From Arthrobacter sp. NicSoilB8 (GTDB lineage Bacteria; Actinomycetota; Actinomycetes; Actinomycetales; Micrococcaceae): 64,000 bases of DNA. Made by a program: the position numbers and the translations under genes. Within the stretch, counting starts at the first letter, position 1. The number at the start of each line of letters is the position of its first letter. The notes beneath the pieces were generated by a model that worked only from the letters and a program-made list of their open reading frames with translations, was not told where the DNA came from and made no database searches. This document shows positions 53,643 through 63,057 of this stretch, piece by piece. The stretch lies in contig NZ_AP024655.1 of NCBI RefSeq assembly GCF_019977355.1, positions 1,550,001 to 1,614,000 of the forward strand. The letters run 5' to 3'.

Positions 53643-54893
53643 ACGGAAGCGGGCAGGCGGGCGGACCCGGGCGGGCTGGTACCTGCCTACCTGGTTGGCG
53701 GCATGGGTCACCCACTCCAGCGGCCCGCGCCAGGCCAGCGCCGCGAACGCCGCGCCGATCGCCAGCATGCCGGCGGCCTGCGCCCAGTAGACGCCCTCCA
53801 CGGTCCACCCGGGCGCCAGCGGCTGATCGTGCAGGGCCGCCATGATGCACAGATGGGCCGTGTAGAGGCTCAGCGTCATGGCGCCGACGCCGCGCAACGG
53901 GAGCAGCAGATCAAGCTCCAGCCATTCGCCCAGCCGTCCCAGCAGGAGGCACACGGCAATCACGGCCGCGGCCACGCCCGATGTGTGCAGCAGATCCAGC
54001 GTGGTGCCCGCATGGGGTGAACTCGTGGCCAGCCACCATACTGAGCCCGACTGGTCGACGCCGGCAAGGTTGACCTGCAGCAGGCTCTCCAGCGGGTAAG
54101 CGGGATCGCCGATGTGCGCCTCCAGTGCGTGCCTGCCACCCCAGTCCTCCATCAGGACTGCCCCCAGCCACTTGGCAAACACGGCCACCACCGTCCCGGC
54201 GGCCAGCAGCAGGAACGGTGCGGCTGCCTTCGATAGCGCCATTCGGCCGATCGCGAGCCCCACCAGGAGATAGGCGATCCATTGCAGGACCGGGTAGTAG
54301 CCGGTGAGGAAGAGGTCGCCGAGCAGCCTGGCGGGCGTGCCCAGGTCCTCCCAGCCGGGGTTGTGCCCCAGCCGAAGGGGCGGGTCGGCGGACAGCAGCC
54401 AGGGCCGGAGCAGGTAGGCCAGCACGGGCGCAGCCAGGATCCAGACGGCCGCCAGTGCGAGCAGGCGTTTCGCTCCGAGCCCGACAAACGGCAGCACGCA
54501 GAGGAAAAGAAGCGCGTAGTGGACCAGAATGATGGCGATGTTCACTTCCAGACCGCCCAGGGAGAGCCCGACAGCACCCACCACGAGCGCCCTGAGGGCA
54601 ATGCCACGGCGGGCCGCCCACAGTTCAGGACCCTGGAGCGGCTGCTGCTTCCCGGTCGACAAGGCCAGGCCGACGCCGGCCAGCACGGCGAACAGCGCCG
54701 AGGCCCGCCCGGAAAATGCCAGCCCGATCCAGGTCGGCGTGAGCTGCGGGTCCGACTCAAAGGTCGCCAGCACGTGCGTGGCCATCATCGCCAGCAACGC
54801 CAGCCCGCGCGCGGCGTCGATGCCGGCCAGCCGGGCGCCGGCGGAAGCGCCCTTGACGGTCCGGGAAGCAGTGGTCATTCCGCGTGCGGTCAT
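53640..54893 (-). CDS. DUF1624/DUF418-like membrane acyltransferase
   Basis: This 417-residue integral membrane protein has about ten helices. The N-terminus RLAGIDAARGLALLAMMATHV is the typical start of DUF1624/DUF418 and HGSNAT-type acyltransferase families, with Asp and His in the first helix. Another hallmark is the MTLSLYTAHLC stretch near the end. The acceptor is unknown; envelope sugars or lipids are plausible. It is divergent from the DUF222 remnant, and an SOS box lies in the shared upstream region. Confidence 0.8.
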   Translation of the reverse strand: MTARGMTTASRTVKGASAGARLAGIDAARGLALLAMMATHVLATFESDPQLTPTWIGLAFSGRASALFAVLAGVGLALSTGKQQPLQGPELWAARRGIALRALVVGAVGLSLGGLEVNIAIILVHYALLFLCVLPFVGLGAKRLLALAAVWILAAPVLAYLLRPWLLSADPPLRLGHNPGWEDLGTPARLLGDLFLTGYYPVLQWIAYLLVGLAIGRMALSKAAAPFLLLAAGTVVAVFAKWLGAVLMEDWGGRHALEAHIGDPAYPLESLLQVNLAGVDQSGSVWWLATSSPHAGTTLDLLHTSGVAAAVIAVCLLLGRLGEWLELDLLLPLRGVGAMTLSLYTAHLCIMAALHDQPLAPGWTVEGVYWAQAAGMLAIGAAFAALAWRGPLEWVTHAANQVGRYQPARVRPPARFR

Positions 54894-54953
54894 CGTCTGA
54901 TCGTCTCATGTCCGGCCGGTCCGAGGCTTGGAGCCGGGGCCGACAAAACCTTG

Positions 54954-54975
54954 TATTCGAATATATGTTCGAATA
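54954..54975. promoter_or_regulatory. LexA (SOS) box
   Basis: TATTCGAA and TTCGAATA are perfect inverted arms around TATATG. The core TCGAATATATGTTCGA differs at one base from the actinobacterial SOS box TCGAAC-N4-GTTCGA. It is centred 21 bases upstream of the ATG at 54986, where a repressor would block transcription. It also lies 60 bp from the start of the gene on the minus strand. Confidence 0.75.
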
Positions 54976-54985
54976 GTATGGGCGC

Positions 54986-55528
54986 ATGAACGAAGCCTCA
55001 GAGCCCGCATTCTCGAATCCGGAATCCTCTGGCAGGGGACCTATAGGTGGGGGATCCGCAGGTGGGGGATCCGCAGGTGGGGGATCCACAGGCGGGGAAT
55101 CAATAGCCGGGGGATCCGCGGGCCGACGATCTTCAGGCAGGGGAGCCGCCGGCCGGGAAACTACCGCCGTCCCGCCCGGCGGACGCGCGGGCGGCTGTGA
55201 GGCGGGGACCGGGGTCCTCAAAGCCATGAGTCCGGGCGTGGTGGACTTCCTCTTCCGGCGCCTGGTCGCCGGAGAGCCGGCAGAGGACATCCAGTGGGGC
55301 AATGAGGGCACGGCGCTGGCCGTGCAGCCTCCGGGAGCGGAACTGGCCCGGCGGCTGTCCGAGACGGATCTCGATGCCCTCACTCCTACCGAGCTGTTCC
55401 ACTATGTGCGCGCGGCCCAGCGGCTCGCGGCTTGGGCCGAGTCCCTGCGCGAGACCGCCGTCGGGCGTTACTGCTCGGCACCGGCGGCCCCGTCGGCGTC
55501 CTCCGGCGGAGCCGCCGCTCCAGCCTGA
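54986..55528 (+). CDS. DUF222-like N-terminal remnant or small SOS protein
   Basis: This 180-residue protein has a Gly/Ser-rich N-terminus (1-70). A 15-bp tandem repeat (GGTGGGGGATCCGCA-type, 55046-55100) encodes GGGSAGGGS runs. From about 120 it reads LDALTPTELFHYVRAAQRLA and ends WAESLRETAVGRYC plus an Ala-rich tail. That closely resembles the first helices of DUF222-HNH proteins. The rest of DUF222 and the HNH part are missing, so it is a truncation or a separate small protein. The LexA box suggests DNA-damage induction. Confidence 0.55.
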   Translation: MNEASEPAFSNPESSGRGPIGGGSAGGGSAGGGSTGGESIAGGSAGRRSSGRGAAGRETTAVPPGGRAGGCEAGTGVLKAMSPGVVDFLFRRLVAGEPAEDIQWGNEGTALAVQPPGAELARRLSETDLDALTPTELFHYVRAAQRLAAWAESLRETAVGRYCSAPAAPSASSGGAAAPA

Positions 55529-55584
55529 ACTGCCAGCCTGAATTGTCGGCGCCGCAGTGCTGATCATCGGCCGAGGGAGGTGCC

Positions 55585-55590
55585 TAGGAT
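55585..55590 (+). promoter_or_regulatory. -10 box TAGGAT of the hydrolase gene
   Basis: TAGGAT ends six bases before the GTG at 55597, fitting the leaderless pattern seen elsewhere here. Confidence 0.45.
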
Positions 55591-55596
55591 GGCAGG

Positions 55597-56361
55597 GTGA
55601 CTACTGGCTCAATCACTGACCTGACCCTGACTGCCGTTCAATACGAGGCCCTGGACGGCGGCGTTGCCGCCAACGTGGACGAACACATCCGCCTGATCGA
55701 AGACGCGGAGTCCCACGGAGCCCGCCTGGTCGTCTTCCCTGAGCTCTCACTGACGGGATACCGGCTGGACCTGCTGGCGGAGCCGGGGGAGTGGCTAAGC
55801 GCGGCAGACGGGCGGCTGGACGGCATCAGGGAAATCTGCCGGCGCACCGGAATCACCGCAGTGGTCGGAGCCGCGTTCAAGGAGGAGGACGGCACGCCGC
55901 GTCTGGCGTCCCTCGCGGTCCACCCGGCAGGCACGATTGAGCCCAGCTTCAAGACCTGGCTACACGGCCCGGAGCAGGGGCTCTTTGTTGCCGGCAGCCA
56001 TCCGGCTGTCCTGGACATCGACGGCTGGAAGGTCGCGCTGGCCATCTGCTTCGATGCCGCACGCCCCGGCCATGCGGAATGGGCGGCGGGGGCAGGCGCG
56101 GACATCTATGCCGTCTCGGCCCTCTACACCGCGGGCGAAGATCACCGGCTGGGCCTGCACCTCGGCGCCCGCGCCATGGACAACCGGATGTTCTCCGTCC
56201 TGGCGAACCTGGCAGGCACCACGCCGCTCGGACCCTCGTGTGGACTGAGCGGCTTCTGGGGTCCGGACGGGCTCCCCGTCCGGCAGGCGGCAGGGACCGG
56301 AACCGAGGTGCTGACCGCGAGCCTCCAGCACAGCATCCTGGCGCGGTTTCGGCGACTCTGA
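55597..56361 (+). CDS. Carbon-nitrogen hydrolase (nitrilase superfamily)
   Basis: This 254-residue amidase-type enzyme has the Glu-Lys-Cys triad of the nitrilase superfamily. E49 is in VVFPELSLTGY, K119 is in KTWLHGPEQG and C151 is in LAICFDAARPGH. It is a single-domain protein of normal length. Substrates in the family range from omega-amides to carbamoyl compounds, and the sequence does not specify one. It is alone between the DUF222 remnant and dapA. Confidence 0.88.
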   Translation: MTTGSITDLTLTAVQYEALDGGVAANVDEHIRLIEDAESHGARLVVFPELSLTGYRLDLLAEPGEWLSAADGRLDGIREICRRTGITAVVGAAFKEEDGTPRLASLAVHPAGTIEPSFKTWLHGPEQGLFVAGSHPAVLDIDGWKVALAICFDAARPGHAEWAAGAGADIYAVSALYTAGEDHRLGLHLGARAMDNRMFSVLANLAGTTPLGPSCGLSGFWGPDGLPVRQAAGTGTEVLTASLQHSILARFRRL

Positions 56362-56464
56362 GTCCGGCCGGGCAGCGCAAACGTGACGTGCGGCCGGCAA
56401 GTTTGACGTTCGTCACACCGCCGCCATTGTCCTAACATGCCGGAGACAAGGTAACGTTTTTCAT

Positions 56465-57373
56465 ATGGCTGACTCTGATATTCGCTCTTACACGTTCGGG
56501 ACCCTCGTGACTGCCATGGTCACGCCTTTCACCTCGGACGGTGAGGTCGACTACAAGCAGTCCGCGGAACTGGCGAGCAAGCTCGTCGACGACGGCAACG
56601 ACGCCCTCGTCATCTCCGGCACCACGGGGGAGACCTCCACCCTCGAAGACGACGAAAAAGAGAAGCTCTTCCGCGTCATCGTCGAGGCCGTCGGCGACCG
56701 CGCCAAGGTCATCGCGGGAACCGGAACCAACCACACCTCGCACTCGATCGAGATGGCCAAGCGGGCCGCCAAAGCCGGTGCCCACGGCCAGCTGATCGTC
56801 ACCCCGTATTACAACAAGCCGAGCCAGGCCGGCATCCAGGCGCACGTCGAGGCCGTGGCCGACGCCGCCGACCTCCCCGTCATGGTCTACGACATCCCCG
56901 GCCGCGCCGGCGTCCCCATCCTGCCCGAGACCATGATCCGGCTCGCTGACCACCCCAGGATCGTTGCCCTCAAGGACGCGAAGGCAGATTTCGCCGCCGT
57001 CACCCAGGTCCTGGCGAACACCGACATCGATGTCTACTCCGGCGATGACGGCCTCACGCTGCCGTGGATGGCCGCCGGCGCCGTCGGACTGGTCAGTGTC
57101 TCCGCGCACGTCGCGACGCGGCAGTTCCGCGCACTGATCGATGCCGCACTTGCAGGCGATTTTGCTACCGCCCGCACTCTACATTTCGAACTGGACCCCG
57201 TGGTCCGCGCAGTGATGACCCACATTCAGGGTGCTGTCGCTGCCAAGCAGGTTCTTAAGTGGCAGGGAGTCCTGCCCAACTCGGTTGTCCGTTTGCCCCT
57301 CGTGGAGCCGGACGAGGCCGAGATCGCAATCATCCGCGAGGATTTGGCGGAAGCGGGGATGGTCTTCTCCTGA
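56465..57373 (+). CDS. dapA: 4-hydroxy-tetrahydrodipicolinate synthase
   Basis: DapA condenses pyruvate with aspartate semialdehyde, the first committed step to diaminopimelate and lysine. The 302-residue TIM-barrel has SGTTGETSTL (51-60), IVTPYYNKPSQ, Y142 in VYDIPGRAG and the Schiff-base lysine K170 in IVALKDAKAD. ATG start 56465. It is followed by rnj after 60 bases, the common actinobacterial order. Confidence 0.96.
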   Translation: MADSDIRSYTFGTLVTAMVTPFTSDGEVDYKQSAELASKLVDDGNDALVISGTTGETSTLEDDEKEKLFRVIVEAVGDRAKVIAGTGTNHTSHSIEMAKRAAKAGAHGQLIVTPYYNKPSQAGIQAHVEAVADAADLPVMVYDIPGRAGVPILPETMIRLADHPRIVALKDAKADFAAVTQVLANTDIDVYSGDDGLTLPWMAAGAVGLVSVSAHVATRQFRALIDAALAGDFATARTLHFELDPVVRAVMTHIQGAVAAKQVLKWQGVLPNSVVRLPLVEPDEAEIAIIREDLAEAGMVFS

Positions 57374-57433
57374 TCGGGAGCCAATCCTGATCGTTGAGAA
57401 CCAGCCCGGCTTTTGCCTGGAAAGTAGTGCACT

Positions 57434-59125
57434 ATGACCCAAACCGCCCTTCCCGGCCTTGTCACGCCTCCCCGCCTTCCGAACAACACCCTGCGGATCG
57501 TTCCGCTCGGCGGTCTCGGGGAAATCGGTCGCAACATGACCGTATTCGAGATCGAGGGCAAGCTCCTCATCGTTGACTGCGGCGTACTCTTCCCCGAAGA
57601 GACCCAGCCCGGCGTCGACCTCATCCTGCCGGATTTCGCGTACATCGAAAACCGGCTCCAGGACATCCTCGCAGTCGTCCTGACCCACGGCCACGAAGAC
57701 CACATCGGCGCCGTCCCCTATCTCCTGCGCCTGCGCGCCGACATCCCCATCGTTGGCTCGCAGCTCACCCTGGCCCTCATCGAGGCCAAGCTGCAGGAAC
57801 ACAGGATCAAGCCCAACACCAAGATTGTCGTCGAGGGTCAGGTCGAGAAGTTCGGGCCCTTCGAGTGCGAGTTCGTCGCCGTCAACCACTCCATCCCGGA
57901 CGCCCTGGCCGTGTTCCTCCGGACGGCGGGCGGCACCGTCCTGCACACCGGTGACTTCAAGATGGACCAGCTGCCGCTGGACGGCCGCATCACCGACCTC
58001 AGGCACTTCGCCAAGCTCGGCGAAGAAGGCGTGGACTTGTTCATGTCGGACTCGACCAACGCCGACGTCCCCGGCTTCACCACCGCCGAGAAGGAAATCG
58101 GGCCCACCCTGGACCGGCTGTTCGGCCAGGCGTCCAAGCGCATCATCGTCGCTTCCTTCTCCTCCCACGTCCACCGCGTCCAGCAGGTCCTCGATGCCGC
58201 TGCCAACCACAACCGCAAAGTTGCCTTCGTGGGCCGCTCCATGGTCCGGAACATGGCCATCGCCGCGAAGCTGGGCTACCTTGAGGTTCCGGCCGGGATC
58301 CTGGTCGATATCAAGAACATCGACAACCTGCCGGACAACCGGGTGGTGCTGATGTCCACGGGCTCCCAGGGTGAGCCCATGGCGGCCCTGTCCCGCATGG
58401 CCAATGGCGACCACCGCGTCGTCGTCGGCGAGGGTGACACCGTCATCCTCGCGTCGAGCCTTATCCCGGGCAACGAGAACGCCGTCTTCCGCATCATCAA
58501 CGGCCTGCTCAAGCTCGGCGCCGACGTCATCCACAAGGGCAACGCCAAGGTTCACGTCTCCGGCCACGCCGCTGCCGGCGAGCTGCTGTACTGCTACAAC
58601 ATCCTTGAGCCGCTCAACGCGATGCCAGTACACGGCGAAACCCGCCACCTCATCGCCAACGGCAAGATCGCCCTCGAATCCGGCGTCCCGGAGGAAAGCA
58701 TCCTGCTCGCGGACAACGGCACCGTCATCGACCTCCGGGACCACCAGGCCGATATCGTCGGCCAGGTCGAGGTCGGCTTCGTCTACGTCGACGGCTCCAG
58801 CGTCGGAGAAGTCACCGAGGCAGACCTGAAGGACCGCCAGACGCTCGGCGATGAAGGCTTCATCTCCATCATCACCGTTATCCACCGCGCTACCGGCAAG
58901 GTGGTGTCCGGGCCGGAGATCCACGCCCGCGGCGTGGCCGAGGACGATTCCGTCTTCGACGAGATCATCCCCAAGATCAACGAGGCCCTCGAAGAAGCCG
59001 TGCAGAACCGCACGGACCACACGACGCACCAGCTGCAGCAGGTCGTCCGTCGGGTCGTCGGCACGTGGGTTAACCGCAAGCTGCGCCGCAAGCCCATGAT
59101 CATCCCGGTGGTCCTTGAGGCGTAA
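57434..59125 (+). CDS. rnj: Ribonuclease J
   Basis: RNase J is a metallo-beta-lactamase-fold 5'-exo/endoribonuclease central to mRNA decay and rRNA processing. The 563-residue protein has the zinc motif VLTHGHEDHIGA, the segment VLHTGDFKMDQ, the beta-CASP block SFSSHVHRVQQV, and HVSGHAAAGELLY before the C-terminal domain. The last codons (VVLEA-stop) are the first unit of the 25-bp repeat array that follows, so the end of the gene and the repeats share one sequence. It lies between dapA and ftsK. Confidence 0.96.
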   Translation: MTQTALPGLVTPPRLPNNTLRIVPLGGLGEIGRNMTVFEIEGKLLIVDCGVLFPEETQPGVDLILPDFAYIENRLQDILAVVLTHGHEDHIGAVPYLLRLRADIPIVGSQLTLALIEAKLQEHRIKPNTKIVVEGQVEKFGPFECEFVAVNHSIPDALAVFLRTAGGTVLHTGDFKMDQLPLDGRITDLRHFAKLGEEGVDLFMSDSTNADVPGFTTAEKEIGPTLDRLFGQASKRIIVASFSSHVHRVQQVLDAAANHNRKVAFVGRSMVRNMAIAAKLGYLEVPAGILVDIKNIDNLPDNRVVLMSTGSQGEPMAALSRMANGDHRVVVGEGDTVILASSLIPGNENAVFRIINGLLKLGADVIHKGNAKVHVSGHAAAGELLYCYNILEPLNAMPVHGETRHLIANGKIALESGVPEESILLADNGTVIDLRDHQADIVGQVEVGFVYVDGSSVGEVTEADLKDRQTLGDEGFISIITVIHRATGKVVSGPEIHARGVAEDDSVFDEIIPKINEALEEAVQNRTDHTTHQLQQVVRRVVGTWVNRKLRRKPMIIPVVLEA

Positions 59126-59281
59126 GCCTCAGGTGGTCCTTGAGGCGTAAGCCTCAGGTGGTTCACCGGGCGTAAGCCTCAGGTGGTTCACCGGGCGTAA
59201 GCCTCAGGTGGTCCTTGAGGCGTAAGCCTCAGGTGGTTCACCGGGCGTAAGCCTCAGGTGGTTCACCGGGCGTAAGCCTCA
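59107..59281. repeat. Seven 25-bp tandem repeats starting in the rnj 3' end
   Basis: Units start at 59107, 59132, 59157, 59182, 59207, 59232 and 59257 with no gaps. All share GGTGGT at the start and GGCGTAAGCCTCA at the end. Two variants differ in the middle: A has CCTTGA and B has TCACCG. The order is A A B B A B B. Unit 1 encodes VVLEA and the TAA stop of rnj. In RNA, each A unit can form TGAGGC/GCCTCA around a GTAA loop, a GNRA-type tetraloop; B units form a shorter stem. There are no spacers. Confidence 0.95.
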
Positions 59282-59309
59282 ACACCTCCCAGGCACCTGC
59301 CTGGTCAGC

Positions 59310-59360
59310 GGCCTCCCCGGCCCGAGCGCAGCCTGAGGGCCGCGGCGGGCGGGGGAGGCC
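59310..59360 (+). terminator. Possible terminator before ftsK
   Basis: GGCCTCCCC (59310-59318) pairs with GGGGAGGCC (59352-59360) around a 33-base loop. GTTT follows. It comes after the repeat array and before the ftsK promoter region. Confidence 0.4.
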
Positions 59361-59446
59361 GTTTCGCGCGGCGGCCGGGGACAACATGATCCCGGACGGC
59401 CCGGAAATTCGGGGCTTTCGGCCCGGCGTCCGGTACCGTGGCGAGT

Positions 59447-62392
59447 ATGGCGACTCGTACTTCTTCCGCGCCTAGAGGCAACTCAAGCGGCAAATCAGGC
59501 AGTTCTCCCGGCCGGGGGTCCAGTCCCGCCGCATCCAAATCCGCCCGGTCGCGGGGAGCCACGGGCGGAACCGGTGGAACAGCGCGGACACGGCAGCTGG
59601 CCGCCGTTGAACCGCACCAGCCCTGGGTCGTGCGCATTCTGGCCGGTGCCTGGCTCGGTGTAGCCCACGTCGTCGGCGCCGGCATCCGACGGGTCGGCCA
59701 CGACGTCAGCGACCTCGCCCCCGAGGACCGCCGCGACGGCGCAGCCCTGTTCAACCTGGCCCTGGGAGTCTTCGTCGCCACCTTCGCGTGGTGGGGTTTC
59801 CAGGGCTGGCTCCCCGACCTCGTGTTCGCGATCGTCAACGGCACCTTCGGCTGGATGGCCCTGCTGCTGCCGCTCATGCTGTTCGTGTGCGCCTTCCGAC
59901 TGTTCCGCCAGCCCGACGACGGGCGCGGCAACAACCGGATCGGCATCGGCTTCCTCATCATGACCTTCGCCGGCACCGGCCTGGCCCACATCATTGGCGG
60001 CCAGCCGACGGTGGCAGACGGCTTCGATGGCCTGCGCAGGGCGGGCGGCATGCTCGGATACCTCGCCGCCGCCCCGCTGGCGGCCCTGCACCCCGCAGTC
60101 CCCGTCGTCGTCTACAGTCTGCTAGCGTTCACCTCGCTGCTGATCACTACCGCCACCCCCTTCGGTGCCATCCCCGGCCGCCTGCGGGACGGGTACGAGC
60201 ACCTCATGGGCATCGACCTGCAGGACGACGACGGCGACCGTCACGACCGCAGCTACCTGTACGAGAACGACGCCCCGGCCGCACCCAGGAAGAAGCGCAA
60301 GCGCCTCTTCGGCAAGGACAACGACGACGACGCCACACTGGAAGGCTACGTCGGCGACGAGGCCTTCGAACGTGCGCTCATCGCAGATCAGGAGGCAGCG
60401 GGCGACGACGCGCCGCCCGCCAAGGGCGCGAAGGGCGCGAAGGCGCAGTCTGGTTCGGCGGCCGGTATCGCGCCCGGCGTCCGCCGCCCCACCCAGGCCG
60501 AGATCGCCGTCGAAAAGATCAAGGCGGCCCAGGGCCTCGGCGCCGGAACGGCCGAAGGGCCCACAGACGACGCAACGGAGGCCATCCCGCTGGTGACGCC
60601 CGGGATGGTGGCCGCCGGATCGCTCAACCCCGCCGCCGCAGCCCCGAAGGTCCCCGCCAACCCGGTGGCCCCGGCACCCCTGCCCACCCCGATTCCGCAG
60701 CGCACCGAACAGCTCTCCCTGGCCGGCGACGTCACCTACACCCTGCCGGCATCGGACATGCTCACGCCCGGGTCAGTCCCCAAGGAACGCACCGAGGCCA
60801 ACGACGCGATCGTCGCCTCGCTCACGGAAACCCTCAACCAGTTCAACGTCGATGCTCAGGTGACCGGCTTCAGCCGTGGCCCCACCGTGACCCGCTACGA
60901 AATCGAGCTGTCCCCGGGCACCAAGGTGGAGCGGGTTACCGCCCTTTCCAAGAACATTTCCTACGCCGTCGCGAGCTCGGACGTGCGGATCCTGAGCCCC
61001 ATTCCGGGCAAGTCCGCCATCGGCATCGAGATCCCCAACACGGACCGCGAGACCGTGTCTCTGGGCGACGTGCTCCGCAGCCAGAACGCCCGCCGCACGG
61101 ACCACCCCATGGTCATGGGCGTCGGCAAAGACGTCGAGGGCGGCTATGTCGTGGCCAACCTCGCCAAGATGCCGCACCTGCTGGTGGCCGGTGCCACCGG
61201 CGCCGGCAAGTCCTCATTCGTGAACTCGATGATCACCTCGATCCTGATGCGCGCCACCCCGGACGAGGTCCGCATGGTCATGGTGGACCCCAAGCGCGTG
61301 GAACTCACGGCGTACGAGGGTGTACCGCACCTCATCACCCCCATCATCACCAACCCGAAGAAAGCCGCCGAGGCCCTGCAATGGGTGGTCCGGGAAATGG
61401 ACGCCCGCTACGACGACCTGGCCAACTACGGCTTCAAGCACATCGATGACTTCAACAAGGCCGTCCGGGCCGGCAAGGTCCACCCCCCGGTCGACTCCAA
61501 ACGCGTCATCAAGCCCTACCCGTACCTGCTGGTGATCGTGGACGAACTCGCCGACCTCATGATGGTGGCCCCGCGCGACGTCGAAGACTCCATCGTCCGC
61601 ATCACCCAGCTGGCCCGTGCGGCCGGCATCCACCTGGTGCTCGCTACCCAGCGTCCGTCGGTCGATGTCGTGACCGGCCTGATCAAGGCCAACGTGCCCT
61701 CCCGGATGGCCTTCGCTACCTCCTCGGTCACCGACTCCCGGGTGGTCCTGGACCAGCCGGGCGCCGAAAAGCTCATCGGTCAGGGCGACGCCCTCTTCCT
61801 GCCGATGGGCGCCTCCAAGGCGATGCGCGTTCAGGGCGCCTGGGTCACCGAGTCCGAGATCCACAGGGTGGTCGAGCACGTCAAGGGCCAGCTCAAGGCC
61901 GTCTACCGCGACGACGTGGCACCCGAGGCGCAGAAGAAACAGATCGACGACGACATCGGGGACGACCTCGAAGTCCTGCTCCAGGCAACCGAACTCGTGG
62001 TCACCACACAGTTCGGCTCCACCTCGATGCTGCAGCGCAAGCTCCGGGTTGGGTTCGCGAAGGCCGGCCGGCTCATGGACCTGCTCGAGTCCAGGGGAGT
62101 GGTGGGCCCCTCCGAAGGTTCCAAGGCCCGCGACGTGCTGGTCAAGCCGGACGACCTCGCTGCCGTGCTGGCCGCGATGAAGGGGCTCGAGGCGCCCGCC
62201 GTCGCTGACTCCCAGACGGCAGCCCTGAGCGATAACGCCAATGCGAACATCGCCCAGGGCGGGTACGCGGAGGACCTCGTGGCCGCCGACCTCGCCAACC
62301 GTACGCAGGCGACCGAGTACTACGACGGCGCCGACGTCGGCTCCGATGACGAGGACGGCTCGGAGGACGCCTGGTCGCTCACCGGACGGTAG
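59447..62392 (+). CDS. ftsK: DNA translocase FtsK/SpoIIIE
   Basis: FtsK pumps chromosomal DNA through the division septum. The 981-residue protein has a Ser/Arg/Gly-rich cytoplasmic start, four transmembrane helices (about 60-235) and an acidic linker. The motor domain has Walker [10 protein letters not shown] (582-590) and Walker [11 protein letters not shown]. The C-terminal gamma (winged-helix) domain starts near 840 ([20 protein letters not shown]). The start is ATG 59447. A TACCGT box ends seven bases before it, which fits a leaderless message. Confidence 0.95.
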   Translation: MATRTSSAPRGNSSGKSGSSPGRGSSPAASKSARSRGATGGTGGTARTRQLAAVEPHQPWVVRILAGAWLGVAHVVGAGIRRVGHDVSDLAPEDRRDGAALFNLALGVFVATFAWWGFQGWLPDLVFAIVNGTFGWMALLLPLMLFVCAFRLFRQPDDGRGNNRIGIGFLIMTFAGTGLAHIIGGQPTVADGFDGLRRAGGMLGYLAAAPLAALHPAVPVVVYSLLAFTSLLITTATPFGAIPGRLRDGYEHLMGIDLQDDDGDRHDRSYLYENDAPAAPRKKRKRLFGKDNDDDATLEGYVGDEAFERALIADQEAAGDDAPPAKGAKGAKAQSGSAAGIAPGVRRPTQAEIAVEKIKAAQGLGAGTAEGPTDDATEAIPLVTPGMVAAGSLNPAAAAPKVPANPVAPAPLPTPIPQRTEQLSLAGDVTYTLPASDMLTPGSVPKERTEANDAIVASLTETLNQFNVDAQVTGFSRGPTVTRYEIELSPGTKVERVTALSKNISYAVASSDVRILSPIPGKSAIGIEIPNTDRETVSLGDVLRSQNARRTDHPMVMGVGKDVEGGYVVANLAKMPHLLVAGATGAGKSSFVNSMITSILMRATPDEVRMVMVDPKRVELTAYEGVPHLITPIITNPKKAAEALQWVVREMDARYDDLANYGFKHIDDFNKAVRAGKVHPPVDSKRVIKPYPYLLVIVDELADLMMVAPRDVEDSIVRITQLARAAGIHLVLATQRPSVDVVTGLIKANVPSRMAFATSSVTDSRVVLDQPGAEKLIGQGDALFLPMGASKAMRVQGAWVTESEIHRVVEHVKGQLKAVYRDDVAPEAQKKQIDDDIGDDLEVLLQATELVVTTQFGSTSMLQRKLRVGFAKAGRLMDLLESRGVVGPSEGSKARDVLVKPDDLAAVLAAMKGLEAPAVADSQTAALSDNANANIAQGGYAEDLVAADLANRTQATEYYDGADVGSDDEDGSEDAWSLTGR

Positions 62393-62406
62393 CGTGCGAA
62401 GACAGG

Positions 62407-62412
62407 TAGCCT
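62407..62412 (+). promoter_or_regulatory. -10 box TAGCCT of pgsA
   Basis: TAGCCT ends six bases before the GTG at 62419. AGGAAG fills the space between them, so either leaderless or normal initiation is possible. Confidence 0.35.
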
Positions 62413-62418
62413 AGGAAG

Positions 62419-63057
62419 GTGAATAGCGCCGAAGCCAACGCCGGGTCCGCCTCGCGGATCTGGAACCTGCCGAACATCCTCACGATGCTGCGGATTGTGC
62501 TGGTGCCATTCTTCGTCTGGTTCCTCATCTTGGACGCCCCGGGATGGCAGGCCCAGAACGGCGTCTGGCGCTGGGCGGCGGCGTTCGTTTTTGCCGTCGC
62601 CATCTACACCGACAAGCTCGACGGCGACATCGCCAGATCCCGCGGACTCGTCACGGACTTCGGCAAGATCGCCGACCCGATCGCCGATAAACTCCTGACC
62701 GGCTCCGCGCTGGTCATGCTCTCGCTGCTCCAGGAACTGCCGTGGTGGGTCACCATCCTGATCCTGGTCCGGGAGTGGGGCATCACCGCGCTGCGGTTCT
62801 TCGTGATCCGCTACGGCGTCATGCCGGCCTCCCGCGGCGGAAAGCTGAAGACCGTAGTCCAGACAGTGGCCATTTTCCTCTACATCCTTCCGCTGGCGTC
62901 CATCGCCCCATGGCTCGGCGTCGTGGCGTTCGCCGTCATGATGGCCGCGCTGGCGATCACGCTGTGGACCGGCGGCCAGTACGTTGTCGAGGCGCTCAAG
63001 CTGCGTGCCGCAGGCATCAAGGCAGAAAAAGAACGGGTAAGGGAGAACAAGCAATGA
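62419..63057 (+). CDS. pgsA: CDP-diacylglycerol-glycerol-3-phosphate phosphatidyltransferase
   Basis: PgsA makes phosphatidylglycerol phosphate in the membrane. The 212-residue protein has the complete CDP-alcohol phosphotransferase motif: D68, G69, A72, R73, G82, D86 and D90 in LDGDIARSR and FGKIADPIAD. Helices lie at about 20-40, 52-68, 90-110, 140-155 and 165-195. The stop overlaps the cinA start (ATGA), the conserved pgsA-cinA order. Confidence 0.93.
   Translation: MNSAEANAGSASRIWNLPNILTMLRIVLVPFFVWFLILDAPGWQAQNGVWRWAAAFVFAVAIYTDKLDGDIARSRGLVTDFGKIADPIADKLLTGSALVMLSLLQELPWWVTILILVREWGITALRFFVIRYGVMPASRGGKLKTVVQTVAIFLYILPLASIAPWLGVVAFAVMMAALAITLWTGGQYVVEALKLRAAGIKAEKERVRENKQ

Noticed and set aside
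57179..59029. A 616-residue minus-strand frame opposite rnj
   Set aside because: Antisense shadow of RNase J with no start signal or domain.
59107..59281. The rnj repeats as a CRISPR array
   Set aside because: Units are contiguous with no spacers, the first unit is coding, and no cas gene is near.
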